Part shown: piece after piece, positions 9,507-18,796 of the stretch | How positions within the stretch are numbered: the stretch's first letter is position 1 | How the letters are laid out: each line of letters starts with the position of its first letter | Assembly: GCA_049487715.1 (NCBI GenBank) | Contig: CP150552.1 | Location: 62,001-126,000 of the forward strand | Origin: Pycnococcus provasolii | Lineage: Eukaryota > Chlorophyta > Pseudoscourfieldiophyceae > Pseudoscourfieldiales | Reading direction: 5' to 3' | Length of the DNA stretch: 64,000 bases | Notes under the pieces: model-generated | The model's input: only the letters and a program-made list of their open reading frames with translations | Told to the model about the DNA's origin: nothing | The model's database searches: none | Position numbers and translations under genes: made by a program

Positions 9507-11600
9507 ATGGGCGCCCACTCCACGGACGACGACAGCGCAGAGGAACTATGCCTGCGACCCGGAGGACTCAGCTTCGCCAAAGTCGCAGCCACGCCTACGC
9601 CCTCGTCGTCGGCGGCGCCTCCAACGGCAGCAGGGGGATTCATGGCGGCGTGGACGCGAGGATCGGGCGCGAACCTACGCACGGCGGCGGCGGCGCCGCG
9701 CGTCAGGCGAGAACCGGAGCACAAGTACGACAGAGACGCGCTGCTCAAAATCAGGGACAGGTGCAAGGCTCTGCCCGAAAACGCCGACGCGGCGGCGCTA
9801 GAGGGACTGCTCATCTTCACAGACGACGACGACGAGCGCATCGCGGATGACAGGGGGGTGGACGACGACGCGCGAGACTGGCGCTCAAAACCGGCGCAGC
9901 AGGCGAACAAGACGCAAAATAAGGAGGCGCAGCAGAGCAAGCCGCAGACATCCAGCCAAGGACCGCTTCCCACCAAAATCGTAAAGGCGGAGAGCCCGTG
10001 GCAGCCTGGCAAGGCGACGACAGGACAGGACAGGCTGCTGCGAACGGTCAAGGGCATTCTAAACAAGCTCACGCCGGAGAAGTTTGAGAGGCTATTCGAG
10101 CAGCTCATCGACAGCGGAATCACGACCGCGCCGCTGCTCAAGGTGACAATCTCGCAGATCTTCGAGAAGGCGGTGGCGGAGCCAACGTTCTGCGAGCTGT
10201 ACGCGGAGCTGTGCGTGAGGCTGCAGGAGGTCCTTCCCGAGTTCCCTCCCCTCGAGGGGGAGTCAAAGCCGATGACGTTCCGGCGCGTGCTTTTAAATAC
10301 GTGCCAGGAGGAGTTTGAGGGAACGGCGGCTCTGCGTGCCAAGCTCTCTTCCGTAACTGCCGGCGAGCGCGTCTACGAGGAGAGGCGTGTGAAGGTGCGA
10401 ACGCTCGGGAACATTCGCCTCATCGCCGAGCTGTACAAGAAGAGAATGGTGCAGGAGAAGATCATACACGTTTGCATAGGCGACCTGCTTGGTGCCACGG
10501 AGAAGCTGCCTGAGGAAGACAACATCGAGGCTCTCTGCCAGCTGCTCACCATTGCGGGCAAGATGCTGTCCGAGTCGCAGCGCGCCGCGCCGCAAATGGA
10601 GGGTGTGTACGCAAGACTCAAGCAGATCTCCTCCGACAGGGGCTTGGCGGCGCGCTTCCGCTTCCTCTGCCGCGACGTGCTCGACTTGTGCAACAACGGC
10701 TGGGTGCCGCGACGCGAGGAGCTCAAGGCGAAGAAGCTCGACGAGGTTCACCGCGAGGGTGCTGACGCGCTCGGCGTTGGCGTCGCGTCCATGGGCCTTC
10801 AGCACTCGGTTCCCGTCGACAACGACGACGAGCTGTTCCCGGCGTTCAAGAGCGATCCCGACGGATGGGAGGTGGTCACCTCTAAGAAGAACAAGTCGGC
10901 GGACGGCAAGATCTCGAGCGCGTTTATTGGCGAGTACATTCCGCCGCCCGCGCCCGTTGCGAAGTCGGAGATGGCGCCAAAACCTGCGAAGCCAGCTAAG
11001 AAGCTATCCTTGGAGGAGGTGGAGCAGAAGACGAAGAGCATGCTCGACGAGTACGTGGTGGTTGGCGACGTCGCCGAGGCTCTGCTGTGCGTGCAGGAGC
11101 TGTACGCACCGGAGCATGCGGAGAGGATCTCGGCGATGCTCTACGACCGCTCGATCGAGGACAGCAAGGAGAAGACGACGGAGCTTCTCGCGAAGCTCGC
11201 CTCTGAACTCGTGGGGAAGAAGGCGATTGCGGCGTCGAGCTTCAAGGCGGCGACGTGCGAGCTGTTCAAGGGTCTCGACGACCTTGCCATTGATGTGCCG
11301 ATGACACCGAAGCTCGTGGGATCGATCGTCGGCGAGCTCGCGGCGAAAAAGCTGTTCCCGCTCAGCTGGCTTGCCGAGGCTTGCGAGCCTGTGGAGGACT
11401 TCGAGGTGAAGCGCAAGGTTTGCGCGGAGATTCTGCTCAGCGTGAAGAAGGCACTGGGGGAGAGCAGCCTCATGGAGATTGTTAGGTCGGACAACTTCGA
11501 CGCGAGTTCCTTCCTTACCGACGAGGAGGAGGAAAAGGAGGGTGAGAAGTTGAGTACCTTCCTGAAGGGGAAGGGACTCACCTGCGTGCTCAGCCCTTGA
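9507..11600 (+). CDS. eIF4G-like translation initiation factor (MIF4G + MA3)
   Basis: A 697-residue protein. Residue Y74 starts a canonical eIF4E-binding motif, YDRDALL (YxxxxL-phi). Residues about 175-400 are a MIF4G domain (LLRTVKGILNKLTPEKFERL ... EPTFCELYAELCVRL), which binds eIF4A and eIF3. A MA3 domain follows at about 510-640 (KTKSMLDEYVVVGDVAEALL). The order and modest size resemble plant eIF(iso)4G rather than the 1500-residue eIF4G. It should scaffold the cap-binding complex in the cytosol. The ATG at 9507 was chosen over the upstream open frame because of its Kozak-like context and because upstream residues are translated pyrimidine tract. A TGTAA lies at 11621-11625, just after the stop. 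Confidence 0.9.
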   Translation: MGAHSTDDDSAEELCLRPGGLSFAKVAATPTPSSSAAPPTAAGGFMAAWTRGSGANLRTAAAAPRVRREPEHKYDRDALLKIRDRCKALPENADAAALEGLLIFTDDDDERIADDRGVDDDARDWRSKPAQQANKTQNKEAQQSKPQTSSQGPLPTKIVKAESPWQPGKATTGQDRLLRTVKGILNKLTPEKFERLFEQLIDSGITTAPLLKVTISQIFEKAVAEPTFCELYAELCVRLQEVLPEFPPLEGESKPMTFRRVLLNTCQEEFEGTAALRAKLSSVTAGERVYEERRVKVRTLGNIRLIAELYKKRMVQEKIIHVCIGDLLGATEKLPEEDNIEALCQLLTIAGKMLSESQRAAPQMEGVYARLKQISSDRGLAARFRFLCRDVLDLCNNGWVPRREELKAKKLDEVHREGADALGVGVASMGLQHSVPVDNDDELFPAFKSDPDGWEVVTSKKNKSADGKISSAFIGEYIPPPAPVAKSEMAPKPAKPAKKLSLEEVEQKTKSMLDEYVVVGDVAEALLCVQELYAPEHAERISAMLYDRSIEDSKEKTTELLAKLASELVGKKAIAASSFKAATCELFKGLDDLAIDVPMTPKLVGSIVGELAAKKLFPLSWLAEACEPVEDFEVKRKVCAEILLSVKKALGESSLMEIVRSDNFDASSFLTDEEEEKEGEKLSTFLKGKGLTCVLSP

Positions 11601-11620
11601 TGGGGCTTATCCCAATTTGA

Positions 11621-11625
11621 TGTAA
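11621..11625 (+). terminator. Putative TGTAA polyadenylation signal
   Basis: 20 nt beyond the eIF4G-like stop. Confidence 0.5.
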
Positions 11626-11764
11626 ACGGACACAAAAAAGAGAAGAGAGAATGAATCATCATCATCATCGTTACACTCACTTATTAGTCTACCTCCTCTA
11701 TATTTGCTTGCTTCCCACGCTTTGCTTTTTTTGTTTTCTCAAGCACAAAAAGCAAAAGCAAAGC

Positions 11765-11917
11765 CTAGTTGCGCTTCTTCTTCTTCGTCTTCTTGGGACC
11801 AGTTAAGCCCAAAATTGCAAGCTCCTGCAATGCATCGGTGTCTGGCATGCCATCCGTCATGCCCTGACTCCATCCGTACGACGCCTGATCCCCACCGCCG
11901 AGGGCGGCGGAAGAGGA

Positions 11918-11959
<42 letters not shown>

Positions 11960-13546
11960 CATGCTTGGCAAGCCGACGTTGTCACGTCCACCACGCCTCG
12001 TCAGGTCGTCTTCCCATCCGCTTCCAGCACCACTGAGCAGACTTTCCGCAACCTTGTCCATCGAGTCGCCTCCTCGCTCCTCCTCGTCCTCGCTGTACGG
12101 CACGGCACGAATCACCACCTCGGCGGTGCCATCTCTCATCACACGCCTCCGGTCGTTCGCGGTGGGCACACGCCCCTGCAGAATGAAGTCCACGCTCATC
12201 TCCACGTCGTGCTCCACCCAGTGCGTGCGATCGCGCATTTCAATCAGGCAGGGGAACGTCGCCGGTCCCTTCCTCTCAAGCACGCTCTTCTGCGTGCCGC
12301 GATTGCGCGCCTCCTCGTCGCTGAGCGTGACTGTGTGCACGCCGCCAATGAGGTCGCTCAGGCTTGGATTTTTCACCACGTTCTCGAGGAGACGGCCGTG
12401 CGCGGTGCCGACGAGCATCACGCCGCGCTCGGCAATCGTGCGGCACGCGAGCGCCTCCGCCTCGGTGCCAATCTCGTCGACAATCACCACCTGTGGCATG
12501 TGGTTCTCCACAGCCTCGATCATCACGCGGTGCTGCATTCCCGGCTCGGGAACTTGCATGCGCCGTGCACGCCCGATGGCGGGGTGCGGTATGTCGCCGT
12601 CTCCTCCAATCTCGTTGGACGTGTCCACGACGACGACGCGCTTGCCGCACTCGTCAGCCAGAACTCTCGCAATCTCGCGGATCACGGTTGTCTTACCCAC
12701 GCCCGGCCGTCCCAAGAACAGGATGGAGCGTGACGACTCCGTGCTGTCGATCATGTCGCGGATCATGTCGATGTGACCTGTGACGGCACGCCCGACGCGG
12801 CACGTGAGCCCGACAATCACCCCTCGGCGGTTACGCAGCGCGCTGATGCGGTGCAGCGTTCCCTCGATGCCCGCCCGGTTGTCGCCTCCAAACTGGCCCA
12901 CAGCCTCCTCGGCACTCTGCAGGTCATCCCAGTCGACGGGACGCTGGCGGAGCACCTCGACGGTCGTTCTTGCCTCGGTGAGCGATCCTTGGAACCTCGC
13001 CTCCGGCTGACGTCCGAGGTCAAGCACCACCTCGAGCAGGTTCGCACGCTCGGGGTGCGTGAGCAGCTTGTCTCGCACATCTGCGGGGAGCACCTGCAGG
13101 AGCGAGTCGAGGTCGTCGTGCACGCGCACCGCGCCGTCGAGTTCCTCGACGCACGTTCCGTCCGCGGGGTTGCACTCCCCTGAAGTTGACGACGATGACG
13201 ACGACGGTGATGTTGAGGATGAGGAGGATGGAGCAGGAGGGTTGGTTGTCGTTTCTTCCTCGTTGGCTTCGTCTGTTGGCGGTGCGGGTGTTGCGTTATT
13301 TTGCGCCTCCACCTGCGATGACGAAGACGGTGACGGTGATGGTGAAGAAGACGAAGACGCGCGGCATGCGTTTCTCACCAAGCCTTTTGTTTGGTGATGG
13401 GAAGGAGCGTGGAAGCCGTGTGACGTCGCCAGGCGGTGCCTAGTCCCTGTAGCCACCCCCATCATAGGTTTCGAGGGGCAACAAGCACGAGGAACATTAG
13501 CATGACCACGACCATTTTTAAGCACAAGAGCACGAGCTACAGGCAT
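11765..13546 (-). CDS. ycf45: Ycf45-type AAA ATPase, plastid-targeted
   Basis: A 593-residue protein. Residues 1-65 are Ala/Ser/Arg-rich and lack acidic residues, as expected of a chloroplast transit peptide, followed by a Ser/Pro linker and an acidic segment. The ATPase core has Walker [10 protein letters not shown] near residue 273, a switch region [17 protein letters not shown] and Walker B VVIVDEIG near residue 349, then a GTAHG sensor motif. This is the signature of Ycf45 / stage III sporulation AA-like proteins, plastid-encoded in some algae and nuclear in plants (SEEDLING PLASTID DEVELOPMENT 1). The exact substrate is unknown. Near the C-terminus is a run of Ser from a GAC/TCG microsatellite (11921-11959). 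The protein ends in KKTKKKKRN. Confidence 0.85.
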
Positions 13547-14404
13547 GGTGTCTGAAAAACGAGTAGAAAAACACTAACTATCGTAAAAGTAAAAGGAGGG
13601 AAGTGTGCCGCGGGAGGATTGCGGAGAGGAGGGGAGTGTTTCATCTTCCAGTTGACGCGCTTCGGCGGGCGAACCTGAAAGGCTTCTGGGCCTCTCGTCG
13701 GGTGTGAAAAATCTTAGGGAGGGAGGGAGGGGAGGGGGGACCGGGGAGGGATTCCCACCTGGACCTGGGGGCACAGCCGCGGGGGACCGATGAGGAGATG
13801 ACGAGGGCATTTGATGATGGAGTTGTATGTATGTATTCTCCGCGGGAAGGAAAGGAAGGCGCGAAGGAAAAGAAATGCTCTGAACAGATGCTCTGATTGA
13901 TGTGATGCTCTTTCTTTCCCCTCTTTTCTTTCCCCTGGCAATTACTTGAACCCCGAAACGCGAACCCGATCACTCCATGTAAAACTCATGTAAGGGTATG
14001 GAACCCCCGAAACGCGAACCCCGAATAATTCACTGCATTGAAACCAACCCCGACTGAAAACCGCGACTGGCACTGTTCCCCGACACTCCTATTCCTATTG
14101 GCCAAACCCTACCCGGGTAGCCAATATGTAGAGTACTAATAAGCCCTTATTCCACCAACGGCCGCCAGTCTCGATGCGCCCCGAGACTCGTAACCCTGAT
14201 GACTCGAAATGCGACTGCAAAGGGGGGAGGGGGGAGGTTCCGAGAGGGGGAGGAGAGGAGGACGCGTGCGCATTCTCCCCTCCTCCTCTCCGGCTCTCCC
14301 CCCTCCCTCCGCGAGCAGAGGATCGGCTCGGAGGGGAAAAAGAGCACTGGTCTCGCCACGTTGGACACCCCCTGCAAGCAACACTCTACTACGATAGACT
14401 TCGC
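13547..14404. other. Intergenic region, no gene supported
   Basis: An 858-bp gap between divergent genes. It holds a G-rich tract (13710-13760), two copies of a CCCCGAAACGCGAACCC unit near 13951 and 14006, an AT-richer patch and a pyrimidine/purine-rich block (14220-14310) before the acyl-CoA dehydrogenase start. Open frames in it lack coding character. Confidence 0.5.
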
Positions 14405-16155
14405 ATGTCCGCCATGTCTGCCGCCATGGCCTCGTCGCACACCCCGATGAATGCTAACAACAAGCAGGCGCCGTTCGGTGAGATGATTCCGTGGGTACGT
14501 TTTACTTCTTACTTCTGTTTTATTATACTTCTGGGTTTGTTTTTTTAATGCTGGGCTTCTAGATTCTACATTTGTCGCTTATTTTGTTGTCTTGTTCTTG
14601 TTTAGTTTGTGTGGTGTTGTGTTGTGCTTTTAAATACCTTTTCTGACTTTGTTTCTCCCTTCTTTACACACACACAAACAAACACACGTCACCATCCTTG
14701 ATTTTCTATAAAAAAATAAAAATACACGAATGATAAAATAATCACGTGAATGAACCAAAAAACAAACAAAACCAACAAAACCGTACGTTATTTTAGGGCG
14801 ACCCTGCGTGGTACCGCGGATACAACTCGCCGTACTACAGAGCCTCGCACGCCAAACTCCGCGCTCAGGTGCGCGCGTTCGTTGACAAGGAAATCATGCC
14901 GTTCTGCAACCAGTGGGATGAGGCGAAGAAGTTGCCCATGGACCTACTCAAGAAGTGCGCCAAGGCGGGATGGCTCCCTGCCGTCGTCGGTGCGCCGTGG
15001 CCCAAGGACTTTGCACCGGAACACCCAGACATACCCGCCGCAGAGTGGGACCAGGTGAGTCAAAAACAAAACATACATACATAGATACACATACACATAA
15101 TAACTAAAACCTCACCAACAACAATACAGTTCCACGAACTCATTCTCATCGACGAGCTCGCTCGCACGGGAAGTGGAAGCGTGCTGTGGGGAATCTCAGG
15201 TGGACTGTCCATCGGACTTCCACCCGTCCTGCACTTTGGAAGCGCCGAGCTCAAGCGACGCGTCGCGCCGGCATGCCTCAGCGGAGAGAAGATCATCTGC
15301 CTCGCCATCACAGAGCCGCTCGCGGGTAGTGACGTCGCGAACCTGAGGTGCACCGCCAAGCTTGACGAGACGGGCGAGAACTACATCGTCAACGGTGAGA
15401 AGAAGTGGATCACGAACGGCGTCTTTGCTGACTACTTCACCGTCGCCGTGCGCACGGGAGGTCCGGGCATGGGTGGCATCTCCATGCTGCTCATCGAGAA
15501 GGATATGCCTGGCGTCATATGCAAGCAAATGCAGTGCATGGGCGTGTGGGCGTCTGGAACGACGTACATCACGTTCGAGGATGTCAAGGTGCCGAAAAAG
15601 AACCTCATCGGGCGCGAGAACGAGGGCTTCAAGTACATCATGTACAACTTCAACCACGAGCGCTGGTCCATCGTTGCGCAGGCTACGCGCAGCGCACGCG
15701 TCTGCCTCGAGGAGAGCATGCGCTACGCCATGAAGCGCCGCACGTTTGGCAAGAAGCTCATCGAGCACCCCGTGATCCGCTGGAAGCTTGCCGAGATGGC
15801 GCGCCAGGTGGAGGCGACGCACGCCGCACTCGAGCACATCACGTACCAGATGTCGACGATGAACAAGATGGAGCAGATGCAGCGACTTGGTGGTGACACC
15901 GCGCTGCTGAAGGTGCAGTCGACGAAGGTGTTCGAGTACTGCGCGCGCGAGGCGGCGCAGATCTTCGGCGGCGCGTCGTATGTGCGCGGCGGACAGGGCG
16001 AAAAGGTGGAGCGCTGCTACCGCGAGGTTCGCGCGTACGCCATTCCCGGTGGCAGCGAGGAGGTGATGGCGGACCTTGCGGTGCGCGAGGGCATGAAAAA
16101 CTACACCAACCACCTCAAGAAGCTGAGTGCGGGGTCTGCGGGAGCGAAGATGTGA
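14405..16155 (+). CDS. Acyl-CoA dehydrogenase family protein, three exons
   Basis: Exons 14405-14494, 14797-15054 and 15130-16155, joined in phase 0, give 457 residues. Introns (302 and 75 bp) are GTACGT...AG and GTGAGT...AG. Residues include the FAD/substrate-binding motif CLAITEPLAGSDVANLRC, the helix region RRTFGKKLIEHPVIRWKLAE and the C-terminal QIFGGASYVRGGQGEKVER. The usual catalytic Glu motif (YEGT) is replaced by IPGGSEE, so the base must lie elsewhere, as in several ACAD subgroups. The C-terminal tripeptide AKM fits a loose PTS1 peroxisomal signal, and no mitochondrial presequence is evident. A third in-frame ATG at 14426 has the best Kozak context (gccgccATGG) and may be the true start. 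Confidence 0.88.
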
Positions 16156-16336
16156 GAAACGGTAGACTGCAAGACGGAAAGACCTGCGTTGGACAGAGGA
16201 GGATTAAAAAAACCACAGGAGTAGGGTCAGAATAGAAAACCACACACGATTCTTTTAGTAGAAAAAATTGAAACACAAGGATTGAAACAAAAAGTACATC
16301 GCCTTCAAGTGAACCAAAAAGAGGATACCACATGCT

Positions 16337-16642
16337 TCACCACACCTTCCACCACGACTTTTTCGGCGTTGGCGTTGGCGATGGTGCTGGCGCGTCTTTC
16401 AGCTCTGCGTTGTTTTTAATTGTGATCTCGACCCCATCTTTTCTCATCGGCGCGGCGCCCCCCGCTGTGCCCTGTGGTTGCCTTCCCACGGTTGCGTAGT
16501 GGTAGAATCCGCTTCCCATGGTTGCGAGCAGCCACGTGCCTGAGACCGCCGTGGCTGCCGCGAGCGTGAGCGTGGTTGTCTTGTACGCGGCGTCCGCGAC
16601 GCGGTCGACGAGCGGTCGTGTGCGCGACATACTGCTTGCCAT
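16337..16642 (-). CDS. Small single-pass membrane protein
   Basis: A 101-residue protein beginning MASSMSRTRPLVDRVADAAY. Residues about 22-50 (TTLTLAAATAVSGTWLLATM) form one hydrophobic helix, followed by GSGFYHYATVGRQ, then a polar, Pro-rich tail ending KKSWWKVW. The basic N-terminus before a single helix is reminiscent of small mitochondrial inner-membrane proteins involved in respiratory complex assembly, but I cannot name a family. It is divergent from PheRS beta, with a 203-bp shared promoter containing telomere-like repeats. Confidence 0.6.
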   Translation of the reverse strand: MASSMSRTRPLVDRVADAAYKTTTLTLAAATAVSGTWLLATMGSGFYHYATVGRQPQGTAGGAAPMRKDGVEITIKNNAELKDAPAPSPTPTPKKSWWKVW

Positions 16643-16709
16643 TTGTGGTGCAGGAGAGGTGCCGGAGAGGAGGAGGAGGTAGTCATACTGTGACGTTGGT
16701 GGTCATAGG

Positions 16710-16735
16710 TAACCCTAACCCTAAAACCCTAACCC
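16710..16735. repeat. Telomere-like repeats in PheRS beta promoter
   Basis: Four units of TAACCC/AAAACCC, about 110 bp upstream of the PheRS beta start. One unit contains AAACCCTAA, the plant telo-box. Confidence 0.75.
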
Positions 16736-16845
16736 GGTGGAGTTTCTCTTGGAGTTGCGAACCGGTATCCCCCGACGTTTTTTCTTCCTCCACTTCGCCG
16801 CCACCTGCTTCATCATACAACTCCACTAATTTGGAGCAGCCAGCC

Positions 16846-18747
16846 ATGCCCGTCGTTCCCGTCAACAGAGACAAGCTCTTCGCCGCGCTAGGACAAGAGT
16901 ACACGGAGACGCAGTTCGAGGACCTGTGCTTCGAGTACGGAGTTGAACTCGACGAAGTCATGACCGAGGCGGAACTCAGGGCGCAGGCGGGCGACAAGGA
17001 GGAGGCACCCGAGGAGGAGGGCGACGATGTCATCTACAAGATCGACATACCCGCCAACAGGTACGACCTGCTCTGCGTCGAGGGAATCTCGCGCGCGCTC
17101 AAGACGTTCGTCACGGGACAGCCTGCGCACGCGTTCACGACGAAGGACATGAAGGCGGCGGGAACGCCGTTGCAGCGCATGGTTGTCAAGCCGGAGACGG
17201 CGCTCGTAAGGCCCTTCGTCGTCTGCGCCGTCCTGCGAGGAATCAAATTCGACAAGCAGCGGTACAAGAGCTTCATCGACCTGCAGGATAAGCTGCACAT
17301 GAACCTCTGCAGACAGCGAACTCTCGTCGCCATCGGAACGCACGACCTGAACAAGATCAAGGGGCCATTCACGTACGAGGCGCTGCCTCCTGAGGAGATC
17401 AAGTTCGTGCCACTGAAGCAGACGCGCGAATTCACCGCGCCCGAGCTGTTCCAGCACTACAAAAACGACGAATCGGGAAGGCAGCTGCGCAAGTTTCTGC
17501 ACATCATCGAGGATAGCCTCGTCTACCCCGTCATTTACGACGCGAACAGAACAGTGCTGTCGCTTCCACCCATCATCAACGGGTCGCCCAGCCAAATTAC
17601 ACTCGACACCACGGACGTGTTCATCGAGTGCACAGCCACGGACCTCACCAAGGCGAAAGTCACGCTGAACACAGTATGCGCGATGTTCAGCGAGTACTGC
17701 ACGCCGAACGCGTTCGAGGTGGAGCCCGTGGAGGTGGTGGACGCCTTTGGCGACGTGCACGTGTTCCCCGACATGTCCGAGAGGCAGATGACGGTGCCCA
17801 CGGAGTACATCAATCGCAACGCGGGTATCGAGCTTGACACGCCGACGATCGCGACGCTGCTAAACAAGATGATGCTTCGTTCGTCCGTCGGCGCCGACGG
17901 AAGCAGTGTGCACGTTAGCGTTCCCGTCACCCGCTCCGACGTGCTGCACCCCTGCGACGTGGTCGAGGATGTGGCAATCGCATACGGGTACAACAACATA
18001 AAGTGGGTCGTCCCGAAGACGTCCACGGTGGGTGGAGAGACGCCGGTGAATGCCGTCAGCGACATGCTGCGACAGGAGCTGGCCATGTGCGGGTACACGG
18101 AGATCCTAACGTGGGCACTATGCAGCCACGACGAGAGCTTCGCGTACATGCGAAAGGAGGAGGACATCAAGGGTGGCAATCCTGTGGCTGTGACCATCTC
18201 CAACCCTGCGACGGCGGAATTCCAGGTGGCGCGCACGACATTGTTAAGCGGCGCCCTGAAAACAGTAGGCGCGAATGCAGAGGCGCCTCTGCCACTGAAG
18301 GTGTTCGAGGTGAACGACGTGCTCTTCCTCGACAATTCCGTTGACGTGGGTGCGAAGAATCACAGGCACGCCGTCGCGGTGTACATGAATGTGACGAGCG
18401 GATTCGAGGCGATCCACCAGCTCGTCAATCGAACGATGGAGGTGCTTGGCATCGTGCCGTCCGACCGACTTGCAACCGCAGCGGATGGCTCGGCAGCAGA
18501 AAAGCCTAGTGAGTCGGACTTGACGTACGACATCGAGCCGGCGAACGAGCCGCAGTTCTTCCCCGGACGGCAAGCGTACGTCGTGTTCCAGGGAAAGCGC
18601 GTGGGCGTTTTTGGAATCGTGCATCCGGATGTTCTCAACGCCTTTGGCATCTCGCGACCTTGCAGCGCAATGGAGATCCAGGTGGAGCCCTTCGTCTTCG
18701 ATCAGTTCAAAAAGCCATTAAATTGCCATCCTGTGCACACAGAGTAA
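16846..18747 (+). CDS. FARSB: Phenylalanyl-tRNA synthetase beta chain, cytosolic
   Basis: A 633-residue protein starting MPVVPVNRDKLFAALG. This N-terminus and the segment IYKIDIPANRYDLLCVEGIS match the archaeal/eukaryotic cytosolic PheRS beta subunit. Domain order is B1, B3/B4 editing domain (residues about 110-270, TLVAIGTHDLNKIKGPFTYE), B5 (about 300-370), then the catalytic-like core with VPVTRSDVLHPCDVVEDVAI. The protein pairs with the alpha subunit to charge tRNA-Phe in the cytosol. Its length matches the family (about 590-610). There is no plastid-targeting extension. The ATG at 16846 follows a leader with telomere-like repeats. The stop is 49 bp from the convergent INTS3 stop. Confidence 0.93.
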   Translation: MPVVPVNRDKLFAALGQEYTETQFEDLCFEYGVELDEVMTEAELRAQAGDKEEAPEEEGDDVIYKIDIPANRYDLLCVEGISRALKTFVTGQPAHAFTTKDMKAAGTPLQRMVVKPETALVRPFVVCAVLRGIKFDKQRYKSFIDLQDKLHMNLCRQRTLVAIGTHDLNKIKGPFTYEALPPEEIKFVPLKQTREFTAPELFQHYKNDESGRQLRKFLHIIEDSLVYPVIYDANRTVLSLPPIINGSPSQITLDTTDVFIECTATDLTKAKVTLNTVCAMFSEYCTPNAFEVEPVEVVDAFGDVHVFPDMSERQMTVPTEYINRNAGIELDTPTIATLLNKMMLRSSVGADGSSVHVSVPVTRSDVLHPCDVVEDVAIAYGYNNIKWVVPKTSTVGGETPVNAVSDMLRQELAMCGYTEILTWALCSHDESFAYMRKEEDIKGGNPVAVTISNPATAEFQVARTTLLSGALKTVGANAEAPLPLKVFEVNDVLFLDNSVDVGAKNHRHAVAVYMNVTSGFEAIHQLVNRTMEVLGIVPSDRLATAADGSAAEKPSESDLTYDIEPANEPQFFPGRQAYVVFQGKRVGVFGIVHPDVLNAFGISRPCSAMEIQVEPFVFDQFKKPLNCHPVHTE

Positions 18748-18772
18748 CGAAGAAAAAATTGCGATATTAACA

Positions 18773-18777
18773 TTACA
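18773..18777 (-). terminator. Putative TGTAA polyadenylation signal of the INTS3 gene
   Basis: TGTAA on the minus strand, 20 nt beyond the INTS3 stop codon, in an AT-rich patch. TGTAA is the green-algal equivalent of AATAAA. Confidence 0.55.
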
Positions 18778-18796
18778 AAATTTTATAGTATATATT

